From: Elusimicrobiota bacterium
GTDB lineage: Bacteria > Elusimicrobiota > Elusimicrobia > UBA1565 > JACRDR01
Reading direction: 5' to 3'
Assembly (NCBI GenBank): GCA_016207585.1
Contig: JACQPI010000019.1
Span: 1-6,350 of the forward strand
Length of the DNA: 6,350 bases
Shown piece after piece: positions 6,284 through 6,350 of this stretch (position 1 is the first letter of the stretch; every line of letters begins with the position of its first letter). Below the pieces are notes generated by a model. The model was not told the DNA's origin. It worked only from the letters and a program-made list of their open reading frames with translations, and made no database searches. The position numbers were made by a program, and so were the translations under genes.

Positions 6284-6348
6284 TGCTGGAAATTCCAGCA
6301 TCTGGGCCCAAAAGTTGGCACTACATTTTGGCCACCAGGTGCTCTGGT
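6284..6348. repeat. Cluster of dyad symmetries at the right edge
   Basis: Within 65 bases there are a perfect 17-bp palindrome, TGCTGGAA-A-TTCCAGCA (6284-6300), an overlapping CCAG-CAT-CTGG (6295-6305), the palindrome TGGGCCCA (6303-6310), and ACCAG-GTGCT-CTGGT (6334-6348). The cluster lies upstream of the lipoprotein promoter. It could be an operator array, the 3' hairpin of a neighbouring gene or an intergenic repeat cut by the window edge. The rest of 6159-6350 holds the promoter element and nothing else I can support as a gene. Confidence 0.4.
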
Positions 6349-6350
6349 AT

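Noticed and set aside
6202..6348. Open minus-strand frame of 48 codons entering from the right edge and ending at TAG 6204-6202
   Set aside because: It crosses the dyad cluster and the TATAAT promoter element, has no recognisable protein pattern, and a second frame is open for part of the same stretch; too short to support without sequence beyond the edge.
6283..6350. Plus-strand ATG at 6283 opening a frame off the right edge (MLEIPASGPKSW...)
   Set aside because: No ribosome-binding site, it starts inside the 17-bp palindrome, and only 22 codons are visible.

Overview
GC-rich bacterial DNA carrying one very large gene, one complete smaller gene and the start of a third. The large plus-strand gene (344-5449, 1701 codons) encodes a protein with an N-terminal signal-like helix, a long proline-rich linker, about 12 membrane helices resembling a major facilitator superfamily (MFS) transporter, and two consecutive ATP-grasp modules. 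The second module ends in a region like the C-terminal domain of L-amino-acid ligases and carnosine synthase. The simplest reading is a single polypeptide that joins small molecules through an amide or peptide bond and moves the product, or a substrate, across the membrane. The substrate cannot be read from the sequence.

Layout: 1-194 (minus) is the N-terminal part of a single-pass membrane protein that leaves the window on the left. 195-343 is a divergent intergenic region with a plausible minus-strand promoter, a direct repeat, an inverted repeat and two compact GGGCC/GGCCC-type hairpins. 344-5449 (plus) is the fusion gene. 5446-6126 (minus) is a predicted outer-surface or periplasmic lipoprotein convergent with it; the two stop codons share one CTAG tetramer. 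Upstream of the lipoprotein gene lie an 11-codon leader ORF overlapping its start, an extended -10 promoter element and, up to 6350, a cluster of dyads with no convincing gene.

Organism: lipoprotein sorting and a signal-like N-terminus suggest a Gram-negative (diderm) bacterium. A signal-like N-terminus plus low-complexity linker fused to cytosolic-type enzyme domains, a short lipoprotein of the 'GDFxCxxPWGW...' type, and GGGCCC-rich intergenic motifs together remind me of Elusimicrobiota. That assignment is from memory, not from a search, and is tentative.

Nothing shows that the three genes work as one operon: the left gene is divergent from the fusion gene and the lipoprotein is convergent with it. 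The window shows no tRNA, rRNA, transposase, CRISPR array or phage gene. The most interesting item is the transporter plus double ATP-grasp fusion itself, including the conflict between its signal-like start and the topology expected of an MFS domain.
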